In this document: positions 38,501 to 52,965 of the stretch, piece by piece
Layout: every line of letters begins with the position of its first letter
How positions within the stretch are numbered: position 1 is the stretch's first letter
Origin: Citrus sinensis
Lineage: Eukaryota; Streptophyta; Magnoliopsida; Sapindales; Rutaceae
Assembly: GCF_022201045.2 (NCBI RefSeq)
Contig: NC_068560.1
Coordinates: 37,845,001 to 37,909,000, forward strand
Direction: 5' to 3'
DNA: 64,000 nt
Made by a program: the position numbers and the translations under genes
The notes under the pieces: model-generated
What the model was told of the DNA's origin: nothing
Databases searched by the model: none
The model's input: the letters and a program-made list of their open reading frames with translations, nothing else

Positions 38501-39750
38501 AATTACACTAATTAAAATTTATTTATTTTTATCTATTAGTTTATCCTTAACTTTAATATAGATAAGAATCTATGTTTATATATAGTTAATGGAATATAAA
38601 TATTTAATATAAATCTTATTAAATATATAAATATTAAACGAGTTATTGATTAATCTGTTTATTTTTTGTATTAATAAAAATCTTAATATTGTAATAAAAT
38701 TATTAAATAAATTGTATTTAATTAGTCTAAATTCAACACAAAACGAAATTAATACAAAACCAACACAATTCGGCAACCTATTTTACCAAGCCTAAAAAGA
38801 GCAGATATTCATGGTGGAGCTACATTTAAGTGGGGTCCGCGTCCGTGGGCAACTTATTATGATCGTTGAATTTGTTTTAGCAATCTAACGGCCCTGAGTG
38901 GTCAACAAAACTTACTATCTGTTTGCCTCATTCCTTGTTCAAAAGCAAAAAAAAGCTTACAGCCAGCCCAGTATCTCTCTCTCTCTCTCTCTGTCTCTCT
39001 ATCCTTACAAACTACTAACTCCGCTTCTAAGAATCAAAGAAAAATACTTTTACTAGAGGAGTCAGAAAAGTATTTGTGTTGTCAAAAATCAATTGATATT
39101 TGTGTTTACAGCTGTCAGCTCTGAGCCACTTCCATCGCTTACCCCCGGTCTTTTAACTTATGAAAACCCTTCACGAATAACAGTTACGTACGAAAATAAT
39201 AAATGAGATCTAGTTGTCTTGTTATTTACAATGTACATCTGCCCCTCAAAACCATTATTGCCATTGTGGAGAAGTACGCGTGCCATGACTCAATTGCAGG
39301 GAAGACCACCCGCACCCACGCCTACTCCCAGCGCGCCAAATCACTGTCAAGTCTGAGCTCTGACTCTGATCGAAACCCGCGAGGCACGACACGACGCGTA
39401 TCCACGCACATCTCGTCGTATTTCATATTGGAATCTAGCGTACGCTGTGACAGAACCTAATAGGCAATAATAATATCTCACGGTAGGCAATTATGGCATA
39501 GCCATTAACCAAGCAAAAGCAAATTAAACTACGGGGCCGGTAGAAAGTTAGAAATTGTCACATCACGTCTTTGAAGTTCACCTTTTCCTGTTCCTGCCTG
39601 CTTTCCGAGTTCTCTTCTTCACTTGCAGCAAGGTGTTGCAAATGTAAATATAGCAACAGAAGTTCATATTGTGTAATAATAGTTCTAATTGCTAAGCCTT
39701 AATTCAAAATCAATGCCCCTAACATGTTGGACAACCTTATCAAGTTTTAA
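35592..39750. other. Spacer without supported genes
   Basis: AT-rich sequence with a possible MITE at about 36110-36330 and a CT microsatellite at 38974-39002. Open frames at 37071-37436 and 39203-39460 have no recognised domain, homologue or clear splice partners. Confidence 0.45.
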
Positions 39751-40065
39751 ACCACCCCAAGGCTAACCACTTAAAGCCCAAGTGACTAGAGTCACTCCCT
39801 CACGAATGTAAGAGAAGCGGTTCGATCATCCACATCCACAGACGCATTACAAGAATTTAATTTAAATTTCCTTCCTCAGAATCCCAAAGCTTGAGTGAAT
39901 GCAATCTTTTTTTCAAGATAGGAGTTAACGTCCCTCAAATATTTGAGAATGTTAAAAATCTGAACGCTGTCATATCAAAATTAATATAAATAAATCTCAA
40001 TATTTATATAATTATAAATATCATGAGTAATAATTCTCATTAAAAAAAAAAACCACCCCGAGGCT
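39751..40065 (+). mobile_element. SINE family A, copy 3
   Basis: Body about 39765-40051 is flanked by ACCACCCCAAGGCT (39751-39764) and ACCACCCCGAGGCT (40052-40065), a 14-base duplication with one change. A tRNA-like start (CAAGTGACTAGAGTC) and B box GGTTCGATC are followed by the family words GTTAACGTCCCTCAAATATT and AATAAATCTCAATATT. It ends in a run of 11 A. Confidence 0.85.
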
Positions 40066-41348
40066 TCCACGAAAGATTTTATATCCCCATTTACCAAAAG
40101 TTGTCACAGAATGTCTATTTTTTGTCTAATCTTTGCTTGTTTTGTGCATTTAATTAATGATTATGCGCTAGTTCTTATGATATGCCCATGTCAGTGGATA
40201 TTGTATCCAACGAGAATGGTGGAAACATCATCAATGTAAACCATCCGTTCATCTAAAGCAAGTAAATTTTCATACTAACCAACTCGCCTGCAGAGACAGT
40301 AATTTTTTAAAGAAATCTCAATTCAATCAAACATAGCGAGGAATCCGGTTCGAAGATTTCCACAAGAATGTAAGGAACCTCCAATGCAGCAGATTTTTAT
40401 CTCAAATCTGATGCTTCTGAAAATGAATAAAGCAAATTTCAAAATAAGAACAGACGAAATAAATTGAAAGGTCAAATATTTCTATTTATAAGTCCCAGCC
40501 CAAAAAATATAATAAAATAAAAGAGCTATCATCCTAAGTACCCAACCATGTAGACCCTGAATATAATAAAATTATTGAATTGAGGGGAAAAAATAATATG
40601 ACTATCAAATTTAACTACAGAATCATTAAAGGTGCAGGGATCAATCAAACATCAGGCAGCAAAAGTGAGAATAAAAAATCTCAAATGTTTATGCAACAAA
40701 AATTTGGTAGAGTTCATCATGACGAAGTATACTCTAGATGTTAAACCAAGTTTAATTATATATGTGACAAAAGAGTTAAAAAGGAGAAAAAGGGAAAATA
40801 GAAGACTGGCAAGCCGGTGAACAAGCACATGTAGGAGGAGTTCAACCACCATCAGGCCACAATTCTTTAGAAACCAAGCGCTATTAGCTGAGTAATCCAA
40901 ATCCTTCACTCCAAAAACCATAGTTTTATGACCCAAATATTTGATAAAACACACTGACCCAAGAAAAGAACTCTGAGATCCTAACTCTCCCTCCTGGAAG
41001 CTCTAGCCATCAATGCCACCAGAAATCATCATTTGATAAGGACACAATCATCCACAACACCAAACTATACAACCCAAAAGCCTCATAACCCAACCCCATT
41101 CAATAATACTAAGTTCTTGTTTGTCTCACTTTCTTCTCTTTCTCTATCTTCCAAAATTAATTTTTTAAATAACTTATTTCAGATTCCTCTGCTGGCCTCA
41201 ACAAAATACTGCCAAAAATTGAGAAAAGTGACAGAAAAGAAAAGGTGTTACAACACCTTCAGTAACAGCAGCAATTGCCCTCCTTCCATCCAAAAATTTG
41301 CACTATCCCAGTAGGGTTGTGCTTAACATCAGTGGTAATTTTGAATTA
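40066..41348. other. Spacer and LARP1 3' flank
   Basis: No gene is supported. The part next to 41348 is probably the 3' untranslated region of the La-related gene. Confidence 0.5.
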
Positions 41349-44300
41349 TCAGTTCTGATTTGGTTCTTCAGTTGCCTCCCCTTCAGATGAATGTATCCCT
41401 GGAGCATCCTCACAATGGCAGTTTGCATTGCCCGTCAAACTTCTTTGGTTAACAGCCCCTTCCTTGACTGTGATATTTTGGAATGAAGGTGCAAGCACAT
41501 CAACACTTGATCCAGCAGGAGATGATAAGCCCGATTCAGTTGAAATACGACCAGGAGTAGCTATCCATTTCATCCACTCATTACGCCTCCTCACCCTGTC
41601 ATCCTGAATCAATAAACAAGTAAGACTAGCGAATTATGGTCATTGAGTGTCTAGTTGCCAGTTTCCATACGGAAAGAGTATCTCTCACAAATAACCATAC
41701 ATTGCAAGAGTAAAATGGTTGGTGCTCAGAATGATAAAAACATCAAATACAAGTTGAGTTACCTGTACTTCCACAACAGTTGAAGTCCTCAAGGAATCCA
41801 ATATCAATTGAATGTTACTTGTCAAATTCTTAACCTGCAAAAAAGTAGCCATAAAGCAAAACCTGATCTGAGCAAGGGCTTCTAACACTAAAAATTTAAG
41901 ACAAAATATGCAAATGAATTTAATTCAAATGACATGAAAAGCACAATCTCACTAAACAATTCTGAATAAGGTATGGATGAATCTAATTGAATATTATGTG
42001 CATCAACTTGAAGATATCTGAAATAACTACTACTGAAGGGTATTTTGTAGTTTATTGAATTAAGGTACTATGCATTTAATAGGTGTTTCCAGAACAAATT
42101 TGATTTGTTTATTAGTTCACTTCCACCCTATCCCCAACCGAGAACTTCATGTTTCTTTTACCCTAGTCCTCTCTCTATAATTTAGTAAACAACACGAATG
42201 CCCCAAAACTGAAAACTATGTTCTCAACAAGGCATTATTGGTGCCTGAAATAATGCAAATCAAGCCAACACCCGTTCAGGTTCCACCAATCATTCAACTG
42301 AAACAATAAATTTGGATCTATCAGCCTTATCTTGATAACAGAAAATTTTAAATAGCTTTCTGATCCTTCCAGCAGAGCAGGACTCTGAAGATAAAAATGA
42401 AGGAAAGAGAGCTGTTGCTACCAGGCACTCAGGTGAGGTGAACTTCTACTGAAACAATATCATCAGTTCCCAGAATCAATGAAGAGGAACAAATACAATG
42501 AATTTTGGATTTTAGAATGACAGTAACAGTTAAACTTGGATTTGAAAGGACATTAAGACGTTAATTAAATTAAGCAGAGCTGATTATGGCCAACTGACAA
42601 AACCCAAAATACACTCTATTTTGCATGCAGTATTCAACTCCAAGGAAACTTGACATTGACAGCACAATTTGAAGCAAACAAAAAAATGTTCCAGCAAATA
42701 CAAGTGATTAATGAACAGATATTAGACTCTAAGAAATAAACAGTTAAAATACCATCATTTTTTACATGAAGTCCGCAGTAAGCTAAAATACTCGATGAGA
42801 ACCAATTTGACATACACACGCAAAAGCAAAAAGGAAGAACATCATTGGTTAAAGTTTAAGTCCAAAACAGATCATAGCCACAACTCACAAGCTCAATTGT
42901 GAACAAGTAATGAGAAAATAACTTATTTGACTGTAAAAACTTACCCGCGGAAAGCTTGCAATTAAAGTAATGGGCACCCAACCCTGATCATCCATGTTCG
43001 ACTTCAAAAATTCATCTTTCACCAAGTTAGCATCACTGCAACAAATAATAGATTTGTAACAGTTATATTATAATATATCAATAGTTGCAACCAGTTTATT
43101 AGGATGACTAATCAGCAAGGAGAACAAAAATGGAAAAAGGAAAAAAAAGTAGTGTCGAAGTACCTGAAATAATAATCAATCTGATGTATTAACATTGCAG
43201 CCAGAGAAGGTTCTGGAACAGGCATAAGCACTGGTGCAGGAGGAATGAAGGGTGGCATGCCTGTCACACCCCTCAAGGCTGCAGCTTCCACAGGCATTGG
43301 AGGGATATATATAAATTCTGAGAAAATAGGGACATTAGATTTCCACATCACATCGTAAAAATCAAGTGCACTAACTTAGAAAAAAGAACTTGCCAGGAAA
43401 TCCCATGGGGTTTGGGAAGGGTCGCATGGGCTGAGGTGGTGCAAATGCAGCTGCATTGGGTGGTGCAGGCCTAACAAAGCCCCTTGGAGGACCTCTCTGA
43501 GGCTGCACGTGAGCATCTCTGGCATTTGAATAATTTCCGCGGTCCTGATCGTGTCTGCCTCCGAAATTGTTATTGTAGTTGCCATCTCCACGCTGTCCGT
43601 AGTTACCCCTCCTAGAGGAATTCCGTTGATCGTTCATAGGATGTGATTGAGACACAAATCCTCCAACTGGTCTAGCGTCCCAATTACTACCTCTGTATAG
43701 AGGCTCCCTTGGAGAAGGATCCGGCATTGCTGTAACCAGATTAGCAAAACTATTCGGAGGCATCGGAAATACAGGGAATGGTGGTGGAGGCGGTGGTGGA
43801 GGAGGCTGAGTAGGACGAGTCTGTGTAGGCCCACTGCCAGCGTTGCTCACACCTCCACCGCTGCGTTTCAACCTTTGTCGAGCCGGCATTGTACGGTTTG
43901 CATTGGAATTAGGGTTTGCATTAGCATTAGAGACTTTCTGAGGTAAGTGAGGAATTAAAGGTACCTATTATTGTAAACATGTAAACAAACATGCATATGT
44001 ACAAGCAGCAAAGAAATAACGATCCAATAATCAACAATGAACATAACAAATTATTATCGTTAAATAGGTAACCCTAATTAGGTAACTGTAGTAAAACAGG
44101 AAACAACGTAAAAATTCAGATTATATTATCCTTTTGTTATTTTCTCCGAAACCAATCAGAAAATCATAGAAAGTATCAGAAACGAACCTGAGTACCAGAG
44201 ACTGATCCATCAGCAACGGATTTCGAAGAGGAGGAGTCGGCCGATGATGATTTCGGCGACGGCTTAGTGGATTCGGATAAAGCGGGCCAAGAAGCAGCTC

Positions 44301-44688
44301 CCATTACAGGACCGACTTCAACGACGCCGTTGGATGGCTTGTTCCAAGCAAGCTTCTTTGGCCGAGCCGCATTGCCTTTGTCAGCATCCGAGCTCCCAGC
44401 CGCGATGGGATTATCCGGCGGCGGAGAAGACGGGGCCGAAGCCACCGCCTTGGAAGGGGAAACGCCACCGGTCGGCTCAGGTAATGAAGTCGCAGTCGGC
44501 GGCGGCGATGGAGAGGACTGAGAATGATTAACGGCGGTTGACGCAGGGTCATGCTCGCCTCGTACGACTTCAGACCACTGCGATGGGGAATTCTTTCGGC
44601 GTAACTGAGGACTGGAAAGGCCGTCTCCGGAGAATCCGGAGCCACGTGGAGTGACGTGATTGGAAGTGGAATCAGCCGTCATAGCCAT
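41349..44688 (-). CDS. LARP1C: La-related protein of the LARP1B/LARP1C type, 6 exons, 547 aa
   Basis: Exons, minus strand: 44688-44188, 43964-43394, 43317-43164, 43035-42945, 41834-41763 and 41603-41349, giving 547 residues. The N-terminal third is low complexity, rich in Ser, Pro and Ala, with the motif KLAWNKPSNG near residue 115. A poly-Pro run and an Arg/Gly/Asn-rich part follow. The La motif spans about 395-475 (IDYYFSDANLVKDEFLKSN, then DQGWVPITLIASFPRVKNLT, then RTSTVVEVQ), followed by RRRNEWMKWI. No DM15 repeats follow, which fits LARP1B/C and not LARP1A. The protein should bind RNA in the cytosol; Arabidopsis LARP1C is linked to leaf senescence. Intron 2 uses a GC donor (CTG|GCAAGT), and the fit of frame on both sides supports it. 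It is divergent from nothing near: FD is its neighbour on the same strand. Confidence 0.93.
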
Positions 44689-47339
44689 TCAGAATTAGGG
44701 TTTTGGGAACAAAAAAATCTCAGAAGATTTTAATGACAGAACACATTAAGAAATATTTCTTTTTTTTAATTAAATTAATTTCATAAATCACCTAAAACAA
44801 AAAATAAATAATGATCAGAGCTTTGATTTTGTTGTGAGAATGAGAAAATGTACGAAATATTTTTGGTTGAACGGAAAACGGATCAAGGCGTTAAGGAGCC
44901 ATCAACCGCCGTAAAACAAACCAACCAAAAAATCCCTATTACTTTCTCTCTTTTTTTAGGCTTTGTTTTCAGCAACTAGGACGAAGCTGCAGGATTTTGT
45001 CTTGTAAACTTCAATTTACGACACTACCCTCGTATGTGCCATCATTTCACCAACCGTGCCCTCATAAATCATTGACTTCATTTCTCTCTCTCTCTCTCTC
45101 TCTCTCTTTTTTAATAAATAAATAAATAAATCGCGTTTTTCTTTGTGCACCCAAAATTCGCTTAACAAATAAAAATTATCAGGCTTAGGCCCACAAAAGC
45201 AAAGTGAAATAAAATTGTGTGTGTGTAAAAAAATTGTTCAACAAATAGCAGATCGTGATTCGTATTATATGTGCCACAATATCATGTTATTTGTGAAGCG
45301 CGTGATTTTATGTACGGTGTTACCCTACGGGCATACACCATGATGTATAACATCACTTATATAATTTCTGTTTAAAATTAAAATTGAGTAGTTATAATTT
45401 AGATGTTATAATATTAAAATATTTAATAAATACTATCTATTATATTTTAAAAGAAATGTTAATATAATTTTCACTTATTATATTTTTAATAATTTAATTA
45501 ACCATGAGCAGTGGTTCAACATGAAACATTCATAATAAAAAAATGTAAATATGTAATAAAGCTATCTTTTGAAATTCTTAAAGTTCTGCAGATAATTTTA
45601 AGAAGTCCTTTTTATCTACTAACAACACAATACGTAATAATAACTACTTATTATTTTTTACCTAATCTTATTGGGAGAGAGATGTCAATGGATCCAATGG
45701 AATATAACATAGACCAATTTGTTAGTAATGAAAGCGATGTTGACTATGACACTGCAGGTCAAGTTGGCTCATCAAACTAGCGGTCAACATGATAGAACAA
45801 TTTAACCTTACAAAATGTTTTAATGAGTGGTGGGGCAGCCACAGCACTTAGGATTTCTTAATTCAAATTTTTTTTTTTTTTTGGTTTGAATTTGAATATT
45901 GCAGTTATTTTTATAATTAAATATGTGTGTTGTGTTCATTTTTTGTTTAAGACATGAATATTTTAGATGGTTGTTTTATGAAATTTATTTGATTATGGTA
46001 TATATTCAATTGTTTGGTCAAGTAATGGAATGATGATTGAACATGAGTTCTACAGTATTATACAAATATTCTATTTTTGTTAATGAAAGTGTGTGACATC
46101 AACTTTGAATAGGAATGGAAAATGGAGGTGATAATACTCAAGCCAATGAACAAGATGAGTATGGATTAAAGAAGAAGAGGGTGCCTTACTGGAAGTGTTG
46201 AAGGAAATAGTGGCAAACGTGCTGATTGTGGACAACTTATACTGAAAGCAACAAGAAAAATTAAGTTGAAACTAGAACAGTCGCTTCCTAAATCTGGATT
46301 GAAGTATAACTCATAGATTCATTCTAAAATTAAGTTAAGGCATAGAAACAACAACATTCTATCATATTTGACATGCTCAACACTATTGAGGTATAACCCA
46401 CACTAATTTTCTTATTATTTTTGTTAATGATATTACTGCGTAAACTCTTATTCAAAAATTATACACGGGTTAAATCTAAAATATAAAAAAAGAAAGTAAG
46501 GGAAGATTTTGTATTTTTTTTTTTAATGCTTAGATTTATTGACAACTTGATTTAATTTTTATTATATTTTACATTACTTTATAATTTTTAGCTATGTTAA
46601 AGATTCGAAGAAATATAACTATATCGGTCTAGACTTATGGAAAGTGATTTGATTGAGCCACATTACATAGAGGTCGAACTTCTTCACAATCCAATCCCGG
46701 TGGCATAAATTAATAATTTTATAAATTGCTACTTTCTATTTCAACCATATAAATTATTAGTGCAACCGACTGAAATCTTATATTTCTGTATATATCTTCG
46801 TGTCACAGCCGTAAAAAGGTAGGGCACACCAAAAACCGCGACGCTAGTCATTGATATCTCTTTATATTTAATGGATGTTCTATTTAAAAATTAGAAATAT
46901 CAAAAAAGTTAGGTAAAACTTGGGGTACGTTTTCTTATATCTATTTACAATTATTGAAAAACTTAATTTCAATAGAGAAAATATTATGAGTATGTTTCTT
47001 TCCTTCAAAACGATTCATTATTCCTTAGACTTATAGAAATTGAAGAGGAGTAGGTCGTTGAAACCTTTTTTCTGTCCTTTGTCGTCGTAATTTAATTTTA
47101 TGATAAATTTGAAATTACAATAATTAAAAAATTTATGTTGGTCTTAAATTTTATTATTATTGTTATTTATTTTGGGACTTATGGGGGTCTAAGGTCTTTG
47201 AAGTTTGAAAGGTAAAGATTGGACCGAATGGCCCGGACATCAATTAAATCCAATTTCCAAATTTCGTCCCGGGCGCCATTTGGAAGAACTGTGTTAATTT
47301 TGACCAGTTGGGAATTTACTTTTAAGACTGAAAGGGCGT
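44689..47339. other. LARP1 upstream region and spacer
   Basis: A CT microsatellite at 45083-45107 and an AAAT-type repeat at about 45110-45130 lie 400 bases upstream of the LARP1 start. Beyond is AT-rich sequence. A frame at 45686-45780 and another at about 46110-46300 look like decayed transposon or gene pieces, but I could not assign them. Confidence 0.4.
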
Positions 47340-48710
<1,371 letters not shown>

Positions 48711-48924
48711 TATTATTACTTCTTTTTTTTTGTTGTCTAATGCTTTTGTGAGTTGCTTTCGAGTGTCTAACATGTTTGCACGCTCTAAATTGCAGAGGCC
48801 ACCATTTTAAAAAGTCTGATAACATTAAAACCCTTGCAATCTACTTACAATTTTGACCTCAATTGAAACTTACATGAAAAAATAATAACTGATTTTGTTG
48901 TCGGCTCTTTCTCCTGACATTAAA

Positions 48925-49710
48925 AATAATAATAATAATAATCAATGGGTCTCTGGTTTAATAAAAGAATCTTTGCACTTATAATTGATGAGTGCAAGGG
49001 TTCGAGCCTCCATAAAAGCCTTATGGAGGTTAATTTCAGTACTTCCTCATTTATCAACTAATTGAGTAGAGACAAACTTTGTCTTGCAAAATGTGAGTAG
49101 AGTAGGCACCCATCGAATATTATAGAGAATTTAAAGAATTTGAGCAAGTGCTTTAGTGAGTTAATGTATGACTTATCAACTAATTGAGTGTGACTAGAGT
49201 AGGCACCCATAGAATATTAGAGAGAGTTTAAAGAATCTGGTCAAGTGCTTCAGTCAGTCAATGTATGACTTATCAACTAATTGAGTGTGAGTAGAGTAGG
49301 CACTCATCGAATATTAGAGAGAGTTTAAAGAATCTGGGCAAGTGCTTCAGTGAGTCAATATATGACTTATTAGCTAATTGAGTGGAGATGGTTTCTGTCT
49401 TGTGAAATGTGAGTAGAGTAGGCACCCATCAAATATTAGAGAAGGTAAAAAGAATTTGGGCAAATGCGTTAGTGAGTCAATGTATGATGGAGGCCCTAGT
49501 TATTTAGTATGTTTGTAAATATTAATTGTAATATCTGTCTTACGAAATGTGAGTAGAATAGGCGTCTCTCGAATATTAGAGAGAATTTAAAGAATTTGAA
49601 CAAGTGCTTCAGTGAGTTAATGTATGGTGGAAGTCCTTGTTATTTAGTATGTTTGTAAATATTAATTGTAATGTTTAATATAATATCAGTAACAATCTCT
49701 GTATAAAAGA

Positions 49711-49753
<43 letters not shown>
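48925..49753 (+). mobile_element. SINE family A, copy 4, with internal tandem expansion
   Basis: The B box GGGTTCGAGCCTCC and the hairpin CCATAAAAGCCTTATGG at about 48998-49030 mark the family start. The body unit that begins GTGAGTAGAGTAGGCACCCA occurs five times (about 49094, 49190, 49288, 49410 and 49550), each with ATATTAGAGAGAGTTTAAAG and CAAGTGCTTCAGTGAG or variants. Units are about 97-140 bases long. The tail is an AAT repeat of about 40 bases, and the left flank is also AAT-rich, so the target duplication cannot be read. Confidence 0.85.
49713..49753. repeat. (AAT)n microsatellite at the SINE tail
   Basis: About 13 AAT units end the SINE copy at 48925-49753 and run into an A-rich stretch. 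Confidence 0.9.
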
Positions 49754-49758
<5 letters not shown>

Positions 49759-50984
49759 GAAAAAAGAAAAAGTCAACATGCAGTAAATATGTTTATTAAT
49801 TATGAGATTTCTTTTAGTAGAGCTCCTATAGACTTCGAGTTTTATCTTCGCTTTTACCTACTTATGATTTTTAAATTCTATGAAATTCTATTTTTATACA
49901 TAATTGAAGATTTTATCTTTCAGCTGAGTTGTATGATTTTCTCTAGAGTAGAAAATTTGGTGGGTTTTCAAAAAAGCTAATTAAAGAAATTTGGGTTTTC
50001 TTTCTAAAGGAAACCAGTAACAAAACACAATGATTGTTGATAACAAATAAATAAATAAATAAATAAATAAAGTTAGAAGCTTAAGCAAAGTAAAAATATT
50101 GAAGTAGGCTTCACCAAATGTTTGGGCTTAGGCATAGGCTCCATCGAATTTCTGTAGTTAGTCCAATTTTCTTTTGAGTAGAGCTATTGGCACCCCTACA
50201 TTTTTCTTACAAAACCCCACTTTAAATAAAATTACAATTAAGAACAATCGAAAATTAAGCACATAAAATTTTTTGTCTAACAAATTACTTAATTCATAAT
50301 CAATCCTTTAAAAAACATTATATATGTTACTTCCTATTTAACTAAAATAAATTGTACAAATTTAAAATAATCTATTATTTTCTTTTAATCTCTTATTGAT
50401 TAAATATTTTTATACTTAAAATTGCTTTGAAATTATAATTTGAAATATGTGTTATTTCAACCAATGATTAACACTAAAAAACTTATCACCCATATAACTT
50501 TTTAATTTGTGTGTAGATTAATAATAAAATTAAAAATAATTAAAAAAAGCACAATAATACTTTGAATTTTAATAATAAAACAAATCAAATGAAAATTAAG
50601 AACTTAGAAAAGTGTATCTAAAAAAAAGGTATTTTCAGAAATAAAATGAATATAATTAAAAATGAGTTTTTATAAGCATATGAGAGGGGTGCCAATAGTC
50701 CAACCCAGTAGCTTAACTGGGCAGTGGTGGTCGAGTTGAATAGTTGATGGGCAGCCAAAACAAATGCATAGTAAATGACAAAGAAAAATATGTACCAGTA
50801 AAAATTTATTTAATAATTGACTGGAATAATGTAATTAAACACTTGCTGCGTATTTAGTATTTACTGTGAAAAGTGAAAACAACATTCGCGCACCGTAAAC
50901 GTTTCCAATTAATGTATGACGTGTATATTCAATTCATTCTAGTTGAGGTTCATTATTTTGAAAGCAACAGAAGCCTGTCCTCTC
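49754..50984. other. AT-rich spacer upstream of the CAD-like gene
   Basis: It holds an AAAT repeat at about 50046-50070 and no recognisable gene. The last 100 bases are the promoter region of the dehydrogenase gene. Confidence 0.5.
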
Positions 50985-50991
50985 TTTATAT
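50985..50991 (+). promoter_or_regulatory. Probable TATA box of the CAD-like gene
   Basis: TTTATAT in CTCTTTATATCCC lies about 121 bases before the start codon at 51112. Confidence 0.4.
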
Positions 50992-51111
50992 CCCAACCAA
51001 ATATGGCCACACACATTCATATGTAGATGTATATCTTAAAACAGAAGCAGGAAGACATATATAATTTCCAATCCTGAGTTCTCACCATCTCTCGATCTAA
51101 TTCCGGTTCGC

Positions 51112-52965
51112 ATGGCTCAAACAACTCCAAATCACACACAGAGCGTTGTTGGTTGGGCCGCTCATGATCCCTCCGGCAAGATTACTCCTTATATCTTCAA
51201 GCGAAGGTACTTGTACCATATATATATATATATATATATAATAAGTACATGTCTACTTTATTCTATAATTGTTTATCCAATGAAAAATGTCTCTCCATGA
51301 CATGATTATATGTAAATCCAGGGAGAATGGTGTGAATGACGTGACCATAAAAATCTTGTACTGTGGAATTTGCCACACCGACATCCATCATGTCAAAAAC
51401 GACTGGGGAATCACCATGTATCCCGTTGTTCCAGGGTACTATACATATCTGTTTGGATGATCTTGTTTCACTTTTACCAACTGAATCAATTAACGCGTTA
51501 TATATATATATATATATATATTCACATAATTTTTGCAACCAGACATGAAATAACTGGGATAATAACCAAGGTCGGAAGCAATGTGAAGAATTTCAAGGTG
51601 GGAGATAGGGCTGCAGTTGGGTGCTTGGCGGCGGCGTGTATGGAGTGTGAGTTCTGCAAAGACTCGCAAGAAAACTACTGTGACAAAATCCAGTTCACCT
51701 ATAATGGCATTTTTTGGGATGGGAGCATCACTTACGGTGGCTACTCTGAAATGTTGGTTGCTGATTACAGGTAATTGGTGGGTCTCGTCCTCTTTCATTA
51801 TTTGTGACATTTTTGTCGCTTTACTTTAATAATGCAGCACTATGGTTTCTGACAGCGAAATGGGCAGATAACACAACATATTTTTCCCCTGTTAGGTTAT
51901 TGCTTTTACTTTCAGTCAAAAAAAAAAAAAGTTGTATTAATTGATACGTCTGCATCGAGAAGAATCATAATTAATGCCCTATATCTATATATCTTGTGGG
52001 GATCGATTCGATGGGCATGCATGAAGGTTCGTGGTGCACGTACCGGAGAACATAGCAATGGACGCAGCAGCACCGCTACTGTGTGCGGGAATCACGGTGT
52101 TCTGCCCCATGAAAGACAATAATTTGATAGACTCACCGGCGAAGAAGAGGATTGGAATCGTGGGTCTAGGAGGTCTGGGACACGTGGCAGTTAAATTTGG
52201 CAAGGCCTTTGGTCATCACGTGACCGTCATCAGCACATCTCCGTCCAAAGAGAAAGAGGCTAAAGAGCTCTTGGGTGCAGATGAGTTCATACTCAGCACC
52301 AATGCTATGCAAATGCAGGTTAATTATATTTGATCTCATCCTTCCACTTATATTGGCTTCTCGAGTTATATATCCTAATATTCCAGAACCATTAATTGTA
52401 GAACAAATCCCAAATAGTAATACTAAAGATAAATATGCTGGCTTTATGAATTCTGATGAGCTAGAAATATATATTTACTTGCGCTTGGTGACAGGCGGGC
52501 AAGAGAACCCTAGATTTTATACTGGACACAGTGTCAGCTAAGCACTCACTTGGGCCAATCTTGGAATTGCTCGAAGTAAATGGAACTTTGTCGGTCGTAG
52601 GTGCACCAGAAGCCCCTTTTGAACTGCCTTCTTTCCCACTGATATTTGGTAAATTATTGACATCAATTAATCTATTCCCAGTTACATATATGTATATTGA
52701 CAAAATTAAAAGAAATGCACGTATATGAATGAATTAATCGAACAAATTGTTCACTTGTTGTTCAGGGAAGAGAAGTGTGAAGGGAAGCATGACAGGAGGA
52801 ATGAGAGAGACACAAGAGATGATGAATGTGTGTGGCAAGTACAATATTACATGCAACATTGAAGTCATCAAACCAGACCAAATCAACGAAGCATTAGACC
52901 GCCTTGCAAGAAATGATGTTAGATATCGTTTCGTAATCGACATTGCCGGCGGCGCCAGGGAGTAA
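51112..52965 (+). CDS. Zinc-dependent alcohol dehydrogenase, cinnamyl alcohol dehydrogenase-like, 6 exons, 360 aa
   Basis: Exons 51112-51206, 51322-51435, 51543-51770, 52027-52318, 52495-52648 and 52766-52965, all GT-AG, give 360 residues. It belongs to the MDR family and should interconvert aldehydes and alcohols with NADPH in the cytosol. Catalytic zinc ligands are Cys49 (CGICHTD), His71-Glu72 (GHEITG) and Cys165 (PLLCAG). Structural zinc is held by Cys102, 105, 108 and 116. The Rossmann loop is GLGGLG at 192-197, and [12 protein letters not shown] suggests NADP(H) preference by the Ser after the second strand. Relatives include CAD-like, mannitol-type and 8-hydroxygeraniol dehydrogenases; the substrate cannot be told from sequence alone. 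Introns 1 and 2 contain TA microsatellites. No defect is seen. Confidence 0.95.
51218..51521. repeat. TA microsatellites in introns 1 and 2 of the CAD-like gene
   Basis: Two separate pure TA runs, 51218-51241 and 51499-51521, lie on either side of exon 2. They are length-variable by nature and make good markers. Confidence 0.85.

Noticed and set aside
39203-39460. Open frame of 85 codons in a locally GC-richer patch
   Set aside because: No homologue or motif recognised; could be chance.
44267-44521. Open frames on the plus strand opposite LARP1 exon 1
   Set aside because: These are antisense shadows of a GC-rich coding exon with an established frame and splice structure.
45511-45780. Open frame possibly from a BED-finger hAT transposase
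   Set aside because: No zinc-finger spacing or hAT domain could be read here or in the following 600 bases.
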